Of a DNA stretch of 64,000 bases, positions 35,769 to 43,426 are shown piece by piece; position 1 is the stretch's first letter; every line of letters begins with the position of its first letter. The notes under the pieces were generated by a model. The model was given only the letters and a program-made list of their open reading frames with translations. It was not told the origin of the DNA and ran no database searches. The stretch is from an uncultured Eggerthellaceae bacterium (lineage in GTDB: Bacteria > Actinomycetota > Coriobacteriia > Coriobacteriales > Eggerthellaceae), in the NCBI GenBank assembly GCA_947650915.1, contig CANSWY010000006.1:28324-92323 (forward strand), read 5' to 3'. The position numbers were made by a program, and so were the translations under genes.

Positions 35769-35956
35769 ATATGCAAAAAAAGGGAGGTTCCAAATTGCGC
35801 ATGTCCGGGTTGGCGATGTGCAAAAGGGACGTTCCAAATTGCACATAGGAAAAGACCATGCGCACAGAAAGACTGCCCCTATGTGCAATTTGGGACGTCC
35901 CTTTTGCACATCAGGCAACCTCGCAGGTGCGATTTGGGACGTCCCTTTCGCACACC
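35769..35956. repeat. Family 1 repeat flanked by half-units
   Basis: A diverged left half-unit (35769-35814, GGGAGGTTCC core), a full copy (35815-35912, GTTCC left arm, loop group D with ATGCGCACAGAAAGA) and a 44-bp right-arm unit (35913-35956). Confidence 0.92.
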
Positions 35957-35990
35957 CGCGCTCCGCTTCATCATCCTTTGCGAACGGGAA

Positions 35991-37454
35991 TCACCCAACA
36001 ACAACCAATAGCTCCGCATTGTCCAGCGTCGTACCCGCCAGGTAAGCATCGAACACCATCTCCGCAGGCAGCGCATATAGCTCCACTACGTTCGATAACG
36101 GCTCTTCCTGGACGGGGATCACGCCAGGAAACCGCACCCGTCCCGCATGCTCGATGGTCTTGCCAGCGGACGGAGCAAGGAACGCGTTCACCACGCGCTT
36201 GCAACCATGCGCCAACACGAAATCGCGATATGCCGCTTGGTACAGGAACTGTTTGGTCACCGACTCAACGCCGGGCACACCGATAACTCTCTCGCCCAGC
36301 TCTGGCGTGTAGTACTTGGCATCGAGTATCGCGAACACGTTGTTGCCGGTCTGATCATGATGCATCAGAACGATATCAGGCATCAACGTCGCGACATCAC
36401 CGCACTCGCCCTCACCATCCTCCGCGAGCACCGTCCACTGCGGTCTCGGGATGATGTCGATGAGCCGGGCAGCGCCCATCATATCGAACGGCTCCGCAAG
36501 CCCAAAACCAAGCTCGGACAGTCGCTTGCCCAGAGCATCGTCGAACGCCACCTTGCAGGCGTCCTCCCACACTTGGTAGAAGCTCGATGTCCCAAGGCAG
36601 AGCGGTATTTCCTGCCGCATCGTCGAATCGGCTTCGATCACATAGCGCAACAGCAGATCGATCACATCTTGCTTCCACGTAACAAACTGCACCGTGCGCT
36701 CCCGCTCCAAACGATACGCCACGAAGTCGACATCGCCGAAGTCCTCCACGACAGCATCGGTCAACCACACCTCATCGAGCGCCAGCAGCGACGCAAGTCC
36801 GCTGTCTTGCATGAACTTCGAGCATTCCGTCAGCACGGCACGGTGCAGCCGCATCACGAAGTCAGCGGCGTCCTGGCCGCACTCGACAGTCTTGAAGTCT
36901 GGATAGACCGGTCCGCCGTTGCTCATGAAGGGCAGATTCGCGACGATGGTGCGTTCCCAGTTGATGTCACCAGAGCCGTTATCCGCCAGTGTCCTCACAT
37001 GATTCTCGTACGTGCCGTGTTCCTCGTACATCTCAAGCAGCATCAGCATGAGCGCCAGCCGGTCGTTTGCACGCATGCCTTCCTCGGTCATGACCGCGAT
37101 GTCGGAAAAGCTGCCGCCATGCTTGCGCAGCACTTGGAAGACCCGCTGCATCGCCCGCCGCGTCGTATCACCGGGATCATCGGCATCAACCTCCGGCAGG
37201 TACTTCGGATACACGATGATGCAAAGGCCATCCATCAGCACGAGGCCCACGTAAACGAACTGGTAGCTCCCGCGCACCGATGCATCGTGCGAGGCGTCGC
37301 GCTCCTTCCCGTCATCGTTGGTGCGCAGCTTGAGCACGCCGTGAGCACACAGCAGGCGGACGTAGCGCACCGCCTCGTCGACGCTCACGCGCAGCATGCG
37401 CGCGAAGCTGCTCGGCGTATGGGATGACAGCTCACGGATGTAGAGCGTCCGCAC
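35991..37454 (-). CDS. LlaJI/McrC-like restriction endonuclease subunit
   Basis: The 487-residue protein matches the LlaJI restriction endonuclease family. It has an N-terminal HTH-like segment (SSFARMLRVSVDEAVRYVRL), a middle VYVGLVLMDGLCIIVYPKYL and a C-terminal PD-(D/E)xK nuclease core, MPDIVLMHH...VFAILDAKYY. It is the cleavage subunit that works with the McrB-like GTPase encoded immediately upstream; only 3 bp separate stop and GTG start. The system should cut unmethylated foreign DNA at a site protected by the two methyltransferases of the operon. Confidence 0.9.
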   Translation of the reverse strand: MRTLYIRELSSHTPSSFARMLRVSVDEAVRYVRLLCAHGVLKLRTNDDGKERDASHDASVRGSYQFVYVGLVLMDGLCIIVYPKYLPEVDADDPGDTTRRAMQRVFQVLRKHGGSFSDIAVMTEEGMRANDRLALMLMLLEMYEEHGTYENHVRTLADNGSGDINWERTIVANLPFMSNGGPVYPDFKTVECGQDAADFVMRLHRAVLTECSKFMQDSGLASLLALDEVWLTDAVVEDFGDVDFVAYRLERERTVQFVTWKQDVIDLLLRYVIEADSTMRQEIPLCLGTSSFYQVWEDACKVAFDDALGKRLSELGFGLAEPFDMMGAARLIDIIPRPQWTVLAEDGEGECGDVATLMPDIVLMHHDQTGNNVFAILDAKYYTPELGERVIGVPGVESVTKQFLYQAAYRDFVLAHGCKRVVNAFLAPSAGKTIEHAGRVRFPGVIPVQEEPLSNVVELYALPAEMVFDAYLAGTTLDNAELLVVVG

Positions 37455-37457
37455 GGG

Positions 37458-39359
37458 CTAGACCTCGCCGTCTGTTCCGTCCGGCTCTTCCGTCTCACCC
37501 CTCTGACCGTCATCGACAGCAGCAAGCTCCTCCATCCCCTTGAAAACGAGTTCGCCCCTCATCTTGAAGTCCTCGCAGATGTCGGAGTAGGTGACGTTGC
37601 CTCCAATGCTGAACACCTTCGACTTCTTGGTCTTGACAGCGTCCTCGAACAGATAGAGCAGCACCTTGTCCATGAAGATCTGCGTGAAGTGCGCGGTGTC
37701 ACGTAACCGCGACGGTGAGACGAAGAACGGCCCGAGCAGCTTATCCTCGTTCACGCCGGCATCGAGCAGCACCTTGTTGATGCCGCGGCGCAGGGCGTCC
37801 CAGCTGACCATGCGGGCTGGCTCGCCGACCGGCACGGCAATGCCGTCCAGTTCTGAACTGCCCTCGTTGATGCCTCTGTAACGGAAGTCCCAACGACGCT
37901 TGAAGGCGGTGTCCATCGGGAAGACGCCCTGGTCCGCGCTGTTCATGGTCGCCCAGATATACATGTTGGGCGGGAGCGATATCGAAGAGGCGAGCTTCTC
38001 GGCTTCGGGATCATCAAGAGAATACAGGACGCCGTTACGCTCCTCGGGTTTGATGCTGTTCAGATATGACTTCCACTGCTTGAACATATGCCAGCGCAAA
38101 TCCTCCGACGTCACAACGGAATACTCGCTCGTGCCGTCTTTCTTCCGGTCAAGGAGCTGGAACACATCCCCGAAGACGGCTGCGGGATTCGCCCGATTGA
38201 CCTCTTCAATGACGAGAAGGTAGTTCTGGTCGGGATGCCTGAGAGCGTCCACATAGGTGTTGATGAACGGGCCAGGCACGAACTTGTAACCAATGCTCCC
38301 AGGTGCAAACTCGATCGCTGAAGCAGGTGACCCTTCGTCGATCTCGGGCTCGATGAAGGGCTTGAAGCAGCCCACGAACTGCGCATACGTATAATCGGGA
38401 TGGAAGGTGACCCTGCGAATGTTGTCTTCAGAGAAGTTCTCTTCGGCCAGCTCTTGAAGTTTGAAAGACTTGCCCGTACCAGGTGCGCCGAAGAAGATCA
38501 GGTTATGCGGTTCCGACACCGTTGCGCTGAGTTCAGGCTCAGCGTATGGCAATGCTCCTTTTTGAGACCTGAGACCCACCAACTCACGCAGCGCCCAAAG
38601 CGGATCATCCCCCGCATGGAAGTCCACCTCATCGCAGGATTCAAGGTAGTCGGCAATGACCTTGCGCATAGCGACGCCGATGCCATGATCGAATTCAGCA
38701 CGTCCTTCGAACACATCCGAGTAGTACTTCAACGCCGCCGGAACTCCGCCTGCGGCGATGGGCATGCTTTTCTGGCATATTGAGGAAAGCACAGCAAGCC
38801 GTTCCTCGAAATCAAACGCGACAGCTCCCGAAAACTGGGTTTGGTCATCCTTGTTGGCGGTCGCAAAGACGAATCTTGTCGGACTCAACATATAGGTGCT
38901 CGAGTCTGACTCTGCGATCGCAACGCTCACCGCTTCGATCCAATAGGTCTTCTCTGCGAGTCCATCGTTGTGCAGCGGAAGAGCCTTCCCGATCTGGCTC
39001 ACATCTGGCAGCAGAAAGAGCGCAGCGAACAAGTTGCCGATGTTCGGTCGCACAGCGCCGTCTGCATCCTGAACACTGATGCGAACTTTGCCACCCACGT
39101 CACGCACCGGATACCGCTCCGCGATCTTGATCTTTCGTGATGCTTCACGCAGACTGAGCTCGAACCTGATGTCGTGATCGAGGATATCTCGCGCTCTGAC
39201 CTGCGTCCCGTCGGCAGCATATCCTGAACCTGCCAACTCAAACTGCCCGGCTCCGCTCGTGGTCCTTCCTCTGACACAGAGCGTATTCGAGTCCAGCGCG
39301 CTGTCATCGATCGGATAGCTGAGGTCCCAGTCGTCAAGGAATGCCACTTCGATCACCAC
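37458..39359 (-). CDS. McrB-like AAA+ GTPase, restriction subunit of a LlaJI-like system
   Basis: The 633-residue protein has an N-terminal domain of about 270 residues, probably for DNA recognition, then an AAA+ module of the McrB/dynein clade: Walker A FFGAPGTGKSFKL, Walker B LVIEEVNRANPAAVFGDVFQ and sensor 1 WATMNSADQGVFPMDTAFKR with a following arginine pair. McrB-type motors use GTP to translocate DNA and trigger the partner nuclease. The GTG start lies directly after the second methyltransferase stop. The order M-M-R1-R2 is that of LlaJI. Confidence 0.92.
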   Translation of the reverse strand: MVIEVAFLDDWDLSYPIDDSALDSNTLCVRGRTTSGAGQFELAGSGYAADGTQVRARDILDHDIRFELSLREASRKIKIAERYPVRDVGGKVRISVQDADGAVRPNIGNLFAALFLLPDVSQIGKALPLHNDGLAEKTYWIEAVSVAIAESDSSTYMLSPTRFVFATANKDDQTQFSGAVAFDFEERLAVLSSICQKSMPIAAGGVPAALKYYSDVFEGRAEFDHGIGVAMRKVIADYLESCDEVDFHAGDDPLWALRELVGLRSQKGALPYAEPELSATVSEPHNLIFFGAPGTGKSFKLQELAEENFSEDNIRRVTFHPDYTYAQFVGCFKPFIEPEIDEGSPASAIEFAPGSIGYKFVPGPFINTYVDALRHPDQNYLLVIEEVNRANPAAVFGDVFQLLDRKKDGTSEYSVVTSEDLRWHMFKQWKSYLNSIKPEERNGVLYSLDDPEAEKLASSISLPPNMYIWATMNSADQGVFPMDTAFKRRWDFRYRGINEGSSELDGIAVPVGEPARMVSWDALRRGINKVLLDAGVNEDKLLGPFFVSPSRLRDTAHFTQIFMDKVLLYLFEDAVKTKKSKVFSIGGNVTYSDICEDFKMRGELVFKGMEELAAVDDGQRGETEEPDGTDGEV

Positions 39360-39362
39360 GCT

Positions 39363-40259
39363 TCAGCTGTTGGAGTAATCACTTATGCAATTGGCAACGT
39401 ACTCAGCCAACTTGACTGGCACCGCATTGCCGATCGCCTGTTCGATATCGGTTTTCGATCCAACGAACTCGAACTCCTCAGGGAACGTCTGCAGGTAGCT
39501 CCGTTCCTTGTAGGTCAACGCGCGCACACCATCGCTGATGTCAGCTTTGTCTGCATGGTGCCTCTTGTAGGAAGGCGGTATCGGTCTGTTGGTTCCGCGC
39601 ACCGTAACAGCAGGCTCGTCGATCGTGAACACGCCGCGCCGTTTGAAATTGCGCGGGTGCTGATAGTAATACTGAGTTCCCAGTGAATCCCCGAGGTAGT
39701 CCCTCACAGTCATCTGCCTGTCAGCAAGTCTTGAGTCGAGCAACTCACCGAGGAAGTCATCCTCATCGCCCAGGTGCCCCACGAGGATGAAGCGTCTGCG
39801 GATTTGCGGAACACCGCAAAGGCTGGCATTCAGCACGCGCCTAGTCAGGCCGTATCCAGCCTTCTTGAATATCTCAAGCGTCCCGGGAAGAACATCCATG
39901 CGTTCGATGTTGTAGACGTTCTCCATCACGAACCACTCAGGCTTGATCGAGGCGATGATCTTGGCGAAGCGGATAGTGAGGTTCGCACGTTCTCCCCGGT
40001 TCCGCGCTCCAGCAATGGAGAAGTCTTGGCATGGAGGGCCACCTATGATGATATCCGGATCGTATGACCCGATCTGCTCGATCACATCATCTTGATACAA
40101 ATCCACCTCAAAAACCGGGTGAGCGAAGTTCTTGCGGTAAATGTCGACGGCCGATGACCAGCGATCGTATGCGGCTACGATATCGAATCCGATATTTTGG
40201 AAGCCGAGCGAAAGGCCGCCGCAGCCAGCAAAGAGATCAACGCAGCGCACCAGTGTCAC
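39363..40259 (-). CDS. C5-cytosine DNA methyltransferase, second of the pair
   Basis: The 298-residue enzyme shows motif I CVDLFAGCGGLSLGFQ, motif IV GGPPCQDFSIAG with the catalytic Cys, motif VI FVMENV, motif VIII QIRRRF, and motifs IX-X (TFPEEF..QAIGNAVPV). The variable target-recognition region is short. It overlaps the first methyltransferase gene by 23 bp. A GTG at 40250 has a better placed AAGG site than the GTG at 40259. Two methyltransferases are needed when the recognition site is asymmetric, one for each strand. Confidence 0.95.
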   Translation of the reverse strand: MTLVRCVDLFAGCGGLSLGFQNIGFDIVAAYDRWSSAVDIYRKNFAHPVFEVDLYQDDVIEQIGSYDPDIIIGGPPCQDFSIAGARNRGERANLTIRFAKIIASIKPEWFVMENVYNIERMDVLPGTLEIFKKAGYGLTRRVLNASLCGVPQIRRRFILVGHLGDEDDFLGELLDSRLADRQMTVRDYLGDSLGTQYYYQHPRNFKRRGVFTIDEPAVTVRGTNRPIPPSYKRHHADKADISDGVRALTYKERSYLQTFPEEFEFVGSKTDIEQAIGNAVPVKLAEYVANCISDYSNS

Positions 40260-41172
40260 CTTTCAAATAGTCTACGACAGCACGAGCAACGTATTCGGCC
40301 ATTTTAACGGGCACCGCGTTGCCGATCATCTGATTGACGTCGGTTTTTGTTCCGAAGAGCTTGAAGTCCTCAGGGAACGTCTGGATGAGGCTCCTCTCTT
40401 TCGCAGTGAGGCAACGGACCTTATCTAGAGGTGCCGCATCGTTAGGATGCAGCTTGTAATTGGGCGGTATCGGTCTATCCACTCCGCGCACGGTCATAGC
40501 CGGCTCATCGATGCTGAAAATGGCACGACGGTCGTAGCTGCGAGGAATTCGGAAATAATAGTCGACTCCGAGTCTGTCACCAAGGTGATCGCGTATCGTC
40601 ATCTGCCGCTTGGACAGCCCCTCAATGAGCATCTTATCGAGAAAACCGTCCTCCGCTTCGAGGCATCCGACCATGAAGAAGCGCTTTCGCCCCTGCGGGA
40701 CGCCACATCGGCTTGCGTCAAGGACCATTTCGGTCAGACCATATCCCTTGCCCTTGAGCATCCCTCTGATCTGACCGAAGGCAACACTCTTGCGAACGCG
40801 AGGCACGTTCTCCATGACAACGATCTGCGACAAACATTGCGCGATGATCTCACCGTATCGAACAGTGAGCGCAGCACGACCACCCTTCTCCGTCCGCTTT
40901 CCGGCTTGAGAGAAATCTTGACACGGTGGGCCGCCTATGATTGCAAAAGGCCTGAGCGAGGCTATTTCTGAAACGACGTTCGCATCTGCGAGGTCTCGTT
41001 GGTGCACAGGAGAAGAGAAGTTGGCAGCGTACACATCGACCGCAGGCTTCCAGTTGTCATAGGCGCCGAGCAGATGGAACCCTGCGTTCTGGAAGCCGAG
41101 CGACATGCCGCCGCATCCGGAGAAGAGATCCACGGCAGAAAATGTCGCGTCTGTATCATGCCGTTCGGTCAC
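40237..41172 (-). CDS. C5-cytosine DNA methyltransferase, first of the pair
   Basis: The 311-residue enzyme shows motif I AVDLFSGCGGMSLGFQ, motif IV GGPPCQDFSQAG, motif VI VVMENV, motif VIII QGRKRF and motif X QMIGNAVPV. It is a close paralog of the next gene, including parallel recognition regions (RQMTIRDHLGDRLG here, RQMTVRDYLGDSLG there). It is the first gene of the restriction-modification operon, so modification is made before restriction. The start is probably GTG 41172, although its ribosome binding site is weak. Confidence 0.95.
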   Translation of the reverse strand: MTERHDTDATFSAVDLFSGCGGMSLGFQNAGFHLLGAYDNWKPAVDVYAANFSSPVHQRDLADANVVSEIASLRPFAIIGGPPCQDFSQAGKRTEKGGRAALTVRYGEIIAQCLSQIVVMENVPRVRKSVAFGQIRGMLKGKGYGLTEMVLDASRCGVPQGRKRFFMVGCLEAEDGFLDKMLIEGLSKRQMTIRDHLGDRLGVDYYFRIPRSYDRRAIFSIDEPAMTVRGVDRPIPPNYKLHPNDAAPLDKVRCLTAKERSLIQTFPEDFKLFGTKTDVNQMIGNAVPVKMAEYVARAVVDYLKGDTGALR

Positions 41173-41343
41173 GACCGCATTTGAGCCTTTCTCAACCCGT
41201 CCGATTCACGAGGAACGCCTGGCTACAGCCTCTGCCCGCAAGCGAGCATTCCGACACGAGCCGATACGGCTCACCGTGCCGGATAGTATACCTCCCCGTC
41301 ACCTGCGACTTCCCGAAGCGCGAACGAAAACCAGGACGATCTG

Positions 41344-41441
41344 GATGTGCAAAAGGGACGTTCCAAATTGCACATAGTAATAGAAAGCCTGCAAAGATGG
41401 ACCTCTCCTATGTGCAATTTGGGACGTCCCTTTTGCACATC
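41344..41441. repeat. 98-bp palindromic repeat, family 1, inside a gene 3' end
   Basis: Left arm GTTCC; loop group C forward, nearly identical to 32728-32825. The methyltransferase frame (41408-42031) reads into its right arm and uses a TAG formed by the CACATAG arm sequence. Confidence 0.95.
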
Positions 41442-42031
41442 CTGCACGCGAGACAATATGCCCGGTCGCCCATGATGGGCATCATCTCAACATCGAATCC
41501 GGCGGTACGCGCTGCTGAAATGACATCGGCCTCGGCGTGTTTCCTGTACACGGATCGGGCATGCGAAAAAGCCTCAAGGGAGCGCTTGGTGTAGTGGGCG
41601 CTGATGAAGGCGCCTCCGGGTTTGAGCACGCGTGCGATCTCTGCGAATCCTGCCGACAGGTCATCCCAAAAATACATGGTGTTCACGGTCAGCACCTTGT
41701 CGATCGAAGCGGTCTCAAAAGGCATCTCCTCAACCGGGCAACATATGAGTTCAGCATTCACCCTCGTGAGCCGTCGCTTCGCCATGGAAAGGGCATCTTC
41801 AGAGATGTCCGTTCCGATCAGGTGGCAGTCGCACGCACTGGCAAGACGCTCCATCATGATCCCGTTGCCGCAACCCATATCAAGGATGATCTCACGATCT
41901 TGCACATGCAAAAGCGCCTCGACCGCGTCATACAGAGCGGCGTTCTGACGGGCCATCACATTCATGATGAGACGGCCCCCGACCCCACGCGGATGGGCGA
42001 ACTGCTTTGCTATGCATTCGCTGATGTGCAC
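41408..42031 (-). CDS. Class I SAM-dependent methyltransferase with a repeat-encoded C-terminus
   Basis: The 207-residue protein has the SAM motif IILDMGCGNGIMMERL (about residue 48), GTDISEDAL, a post-I acidic region CCPVEEMPFE and RVLKPGGAFI, as in UbiE/Methyltransf_11 enzymes. The last 11 or so residues, [11 protein letters not shown], are a translation of the repeat at 41344-41441, whose arm also supplies the stop. The native C-terminus therefore ended near ACR or was displaced. The GTG start at 42031 is uncertain. Substrate unknown. Confidence 0.85.
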   Translation of the reverse strand: MHISECIAKQFAHPRGVGGRLIMNVMARQNAALYDAVEALLHVQDREIILDMGCGNGIMMERLASACDCHLIGTDISEDALSMAKRRLTRVNAELICCPVEEMPFETASIDKVLTVNTMYFWDDLSAGFAEIARVLKPGGAFISAHYTKRSLEAFSHARSVYRKHAEADVISAARTAGFDVEMMPIMGDRAYCLACRMCKRDVPNCT

Positions 42032-42063
42032 TTTGCGTCACAAGCCCTTTGAACGGCACCCCG

Positions 42064-42276
42064 CTACTCCGAATGCTCCTCCCTGTATTCTTGCTTGACG
42101 ACATCGATGCACTTGCCGCCGATGCCGTAGCTTGCATCGTCGATCTCATGAATGGTGATGCTGTAGAACTCTGGAGGGATCTTCATGACTTCGGCAGACA
42201 CCGCCGTGAGCCTTTCCACCAGGGTGCGCTTCTGCTGTTCGGTGAGCTTTCCTGATTCGACCGTGATGTGAGGCAT
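42064..42276 (-). CDS. 4-oxalocrotonate tautomerase family protein (paralog)
   Basis: The 70-residue protein MPHITVESGKL... retains the N-terminal Pro and PPEFYSITIHEIDDASYGIG. It is a duplicate of the gene at 32427-32639, with differences throughout rather than clustered. An AAGGAG site lies 5 bp before the ATG. Unlike its paralog, it is not followed by an acetyltransferase gene. Confidence 0.88.
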   Translation of the reverse strand: MPHITVESGKLTEQQKRTLVERLTAVSAEVMKIPPEFYSITIHEIDDASYGIGGKCIDVVKQEYREEHSE

Positions 42277-42539
42277 GGCTGCTCCTTAGCTGTTCGTGAT
42301 CCCGCTCCGCACAGTATGACGCTCTTTCCCGCATGTGGACGAACGCGGTTCGCGGTGCCACGTCCCGCATCGCCGCGGCTACGGAACACCCTGAGTTGCA
42401 ACCGACCCACCGACAGGTCAGTGATCTTCGTAGCCGCGCTGATACGTGAGGTGGAGCGCGCTCGTGCGCAGGCGGGAAAAACGATTCAGGATCATGCGCC
42501 CATATCCGCGTTGATGCAGATGATCCGCACCGAAAGTGC
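42277..42539. other. Non-coding stretch, no gene seen
   Basis: No frame here has a ribosome binding site or recognisable product. It leads into a cloverleaf-like repeat and IS30 and palindrome fragments, and probably represents insertion scar sequence. Confidence 0.45.
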
Positions 42540-42588
42540 GTAGCAAAGGCTTCAGCCTTTGTCCGTCGCAGGCTGCAGCCTGCGCTAC
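42540..42588. repeat. Three-way-junction (cloverleaf-like) inverted repeat
   Basis: An outer stem GTAGC (42540-42544) / GCTAC (42584-42588) encloses two perfect hairpins, AAAGGCTTCAGCCTTT and GCAGGCTGCAGCCTGC. Only one copy was seen in the window. Confidence 0.7.
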
Positions 42589-42621
42589 AAGACATTGTCT
42601 CATCCCGTCCCCGCTTCCGGA

Positions 42622-42656
42622 GGTGACAAAGAGCCAGTGGTGACGTTGAGCCTGGG
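42622..42656. repeat. Partial copy of repeat family 3
   Basis: GGTGACAAAGAGCCAG followed by TGACGTTGAGCCTGG resembles compressed ends of the TGACAAAGGGTCAGGC family. It directly abuts the IS30 remnant. Confidence 0.5.
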
Positions 42657-42815
42657 CGGTTTCAAGCGGTGAATGCACCTTATGCCGCTTCGTCCAATAG
42701 CTCTGCATAGGCCTCTGCTGGCTTCTTCCAACCGAGCGTCTGCCGCGGCCTGCCGTTGAGCTGGTCCTGCATCTCGCGCACCTCCTCGTCGGTCACCTTC
42801 GAGAAGTCCGCACAA
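42657..42815 (-). mobile_element. IS30-family remnant (3' end only)
   Basis: The frame ending at 42680 encodes only the last ~40 residues of an IS30 transposase (FSKVTDEEVREMQDQLNG, then RPRQTLGWKKPAEAYAELL) plus the GGCGGTTTCAAGCGGTGAATG end. These match the 3' end of the longer remnant at 44831-45767. Upstream coding sequence is replaced by a family 2 palindrome. Confidence 0.85.
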
Positions 42816-42896
42816 CACATTAGGGACGGGGCTATCGGGTTAGAAGGAAGGAGCTGGTGCATCGTCTTGCGCTCAATGCCCCCGCCCCTAATGGGT
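42816..42896. repeat. Repeat family 2, diverged copy
   Basis: Ends CATTAGGGACGGGGC and GCCCCTAATGGGTT with an internal TATCGGGTTAGAAG; the same organisation as the better copy at 45768-45851. It truncates the IS30 fragment. Confidence 0.8.
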
Positions 42897-42898
42897 TG

Positions 42899-42970
42899 AG
42901 GGTCAGGCTCAATGTCACAGCCCAGTATCGCTGCCTCTCATCGGTGACGTCAAGCCTGACCCTTTGTCAC
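42899..42970. repeat. Repeat family 3 copy
   Basis: AGGGTCAGGCTCAATGTCA and its inverse TGACGTCAAGCCTGACCC around a short loop. It directly follows the family 2 copy. The rest of the gap to the Zn-ribbon gene at 43091 holds no visible gene. Confidence 0.8.
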
Positions 42971-43090
42971 TGCAAGTGCAAGCGCTGTGGCAATGAAGAG
43001 GTCAGAAGCTAAACCTATCTCGACATCAACTTGGTCAGCAGTAGTCTTATCCATCCAAGGTCCGACCATCAAGATGCATCAAAATTGACG

Positions 43091-43426
43091 CTATTTCCTG
43101 ATGAGCCCGATAACTGTCTTTGCCGCCTCTTTGATGACTCCCCGATTCTTAACAACGGCAGGGGCGGCTACAGCTGCCCCTATACCAGCGGCACCAATGA
43201 TTTTCTTCCTCATGTCCTTCTTGTCCGCATGCTTGGCCTTGCAGGTCAAGCACATGGGTTCAAAAGGATCCTCGACAACTGTGTAGCAGCTTTTTGATCT
43301 GCACACATGCGCAAGTCCTGAGCCGCATTCGGGACAGGACTCCACGTTATCCTTATATTTTTTCTGGTGCTTGAAAGATGGACAATCGAGATTCGGACAG
43401 CCGTACCTACCCTTCTTCCGCTTCAT
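43091..43426 (-). CDS. Zn-ribbon protein, partner of the 349-aa protein
   Basis: The 111-residue protein has a basic start (MKRKKGRYGCPNLDC) and four Cys pairs or clusters (CPNLDC, CPECG, CRSKSC, CLTC) that should bind two zincs. It ends in a Gly/Ala-rich segment (KKIIGAAGIGAAVAAPAVV) that could enter or lie on a membrane. Its start overlaps the end of the upstream 349-aa gene by 20 bp, with a GGAGG site inside that gene, so they are coupled. Not recognised beyond the zinc motifs. Confidence 0.75.
   Translation of the reverse strand: MKRKKGRYGCPNLDCPSFKHQKKYKDNVESCPECGSGLAHVCRSKSCYTVVEDPFEPMCLTCKAKHADKKDMRKKIIGAAGIGAAVAAPAVVKNRGVIKEAAKTVIGLIRK

Noticed and set aside
32427..42276. Island 32-42 kb as a composite transposon
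   Set aside because: No transposase or IS ends bound it; only duplicated tautomerase genes and repeats do, so it is kept as a hypothesis and not annotated as an element.
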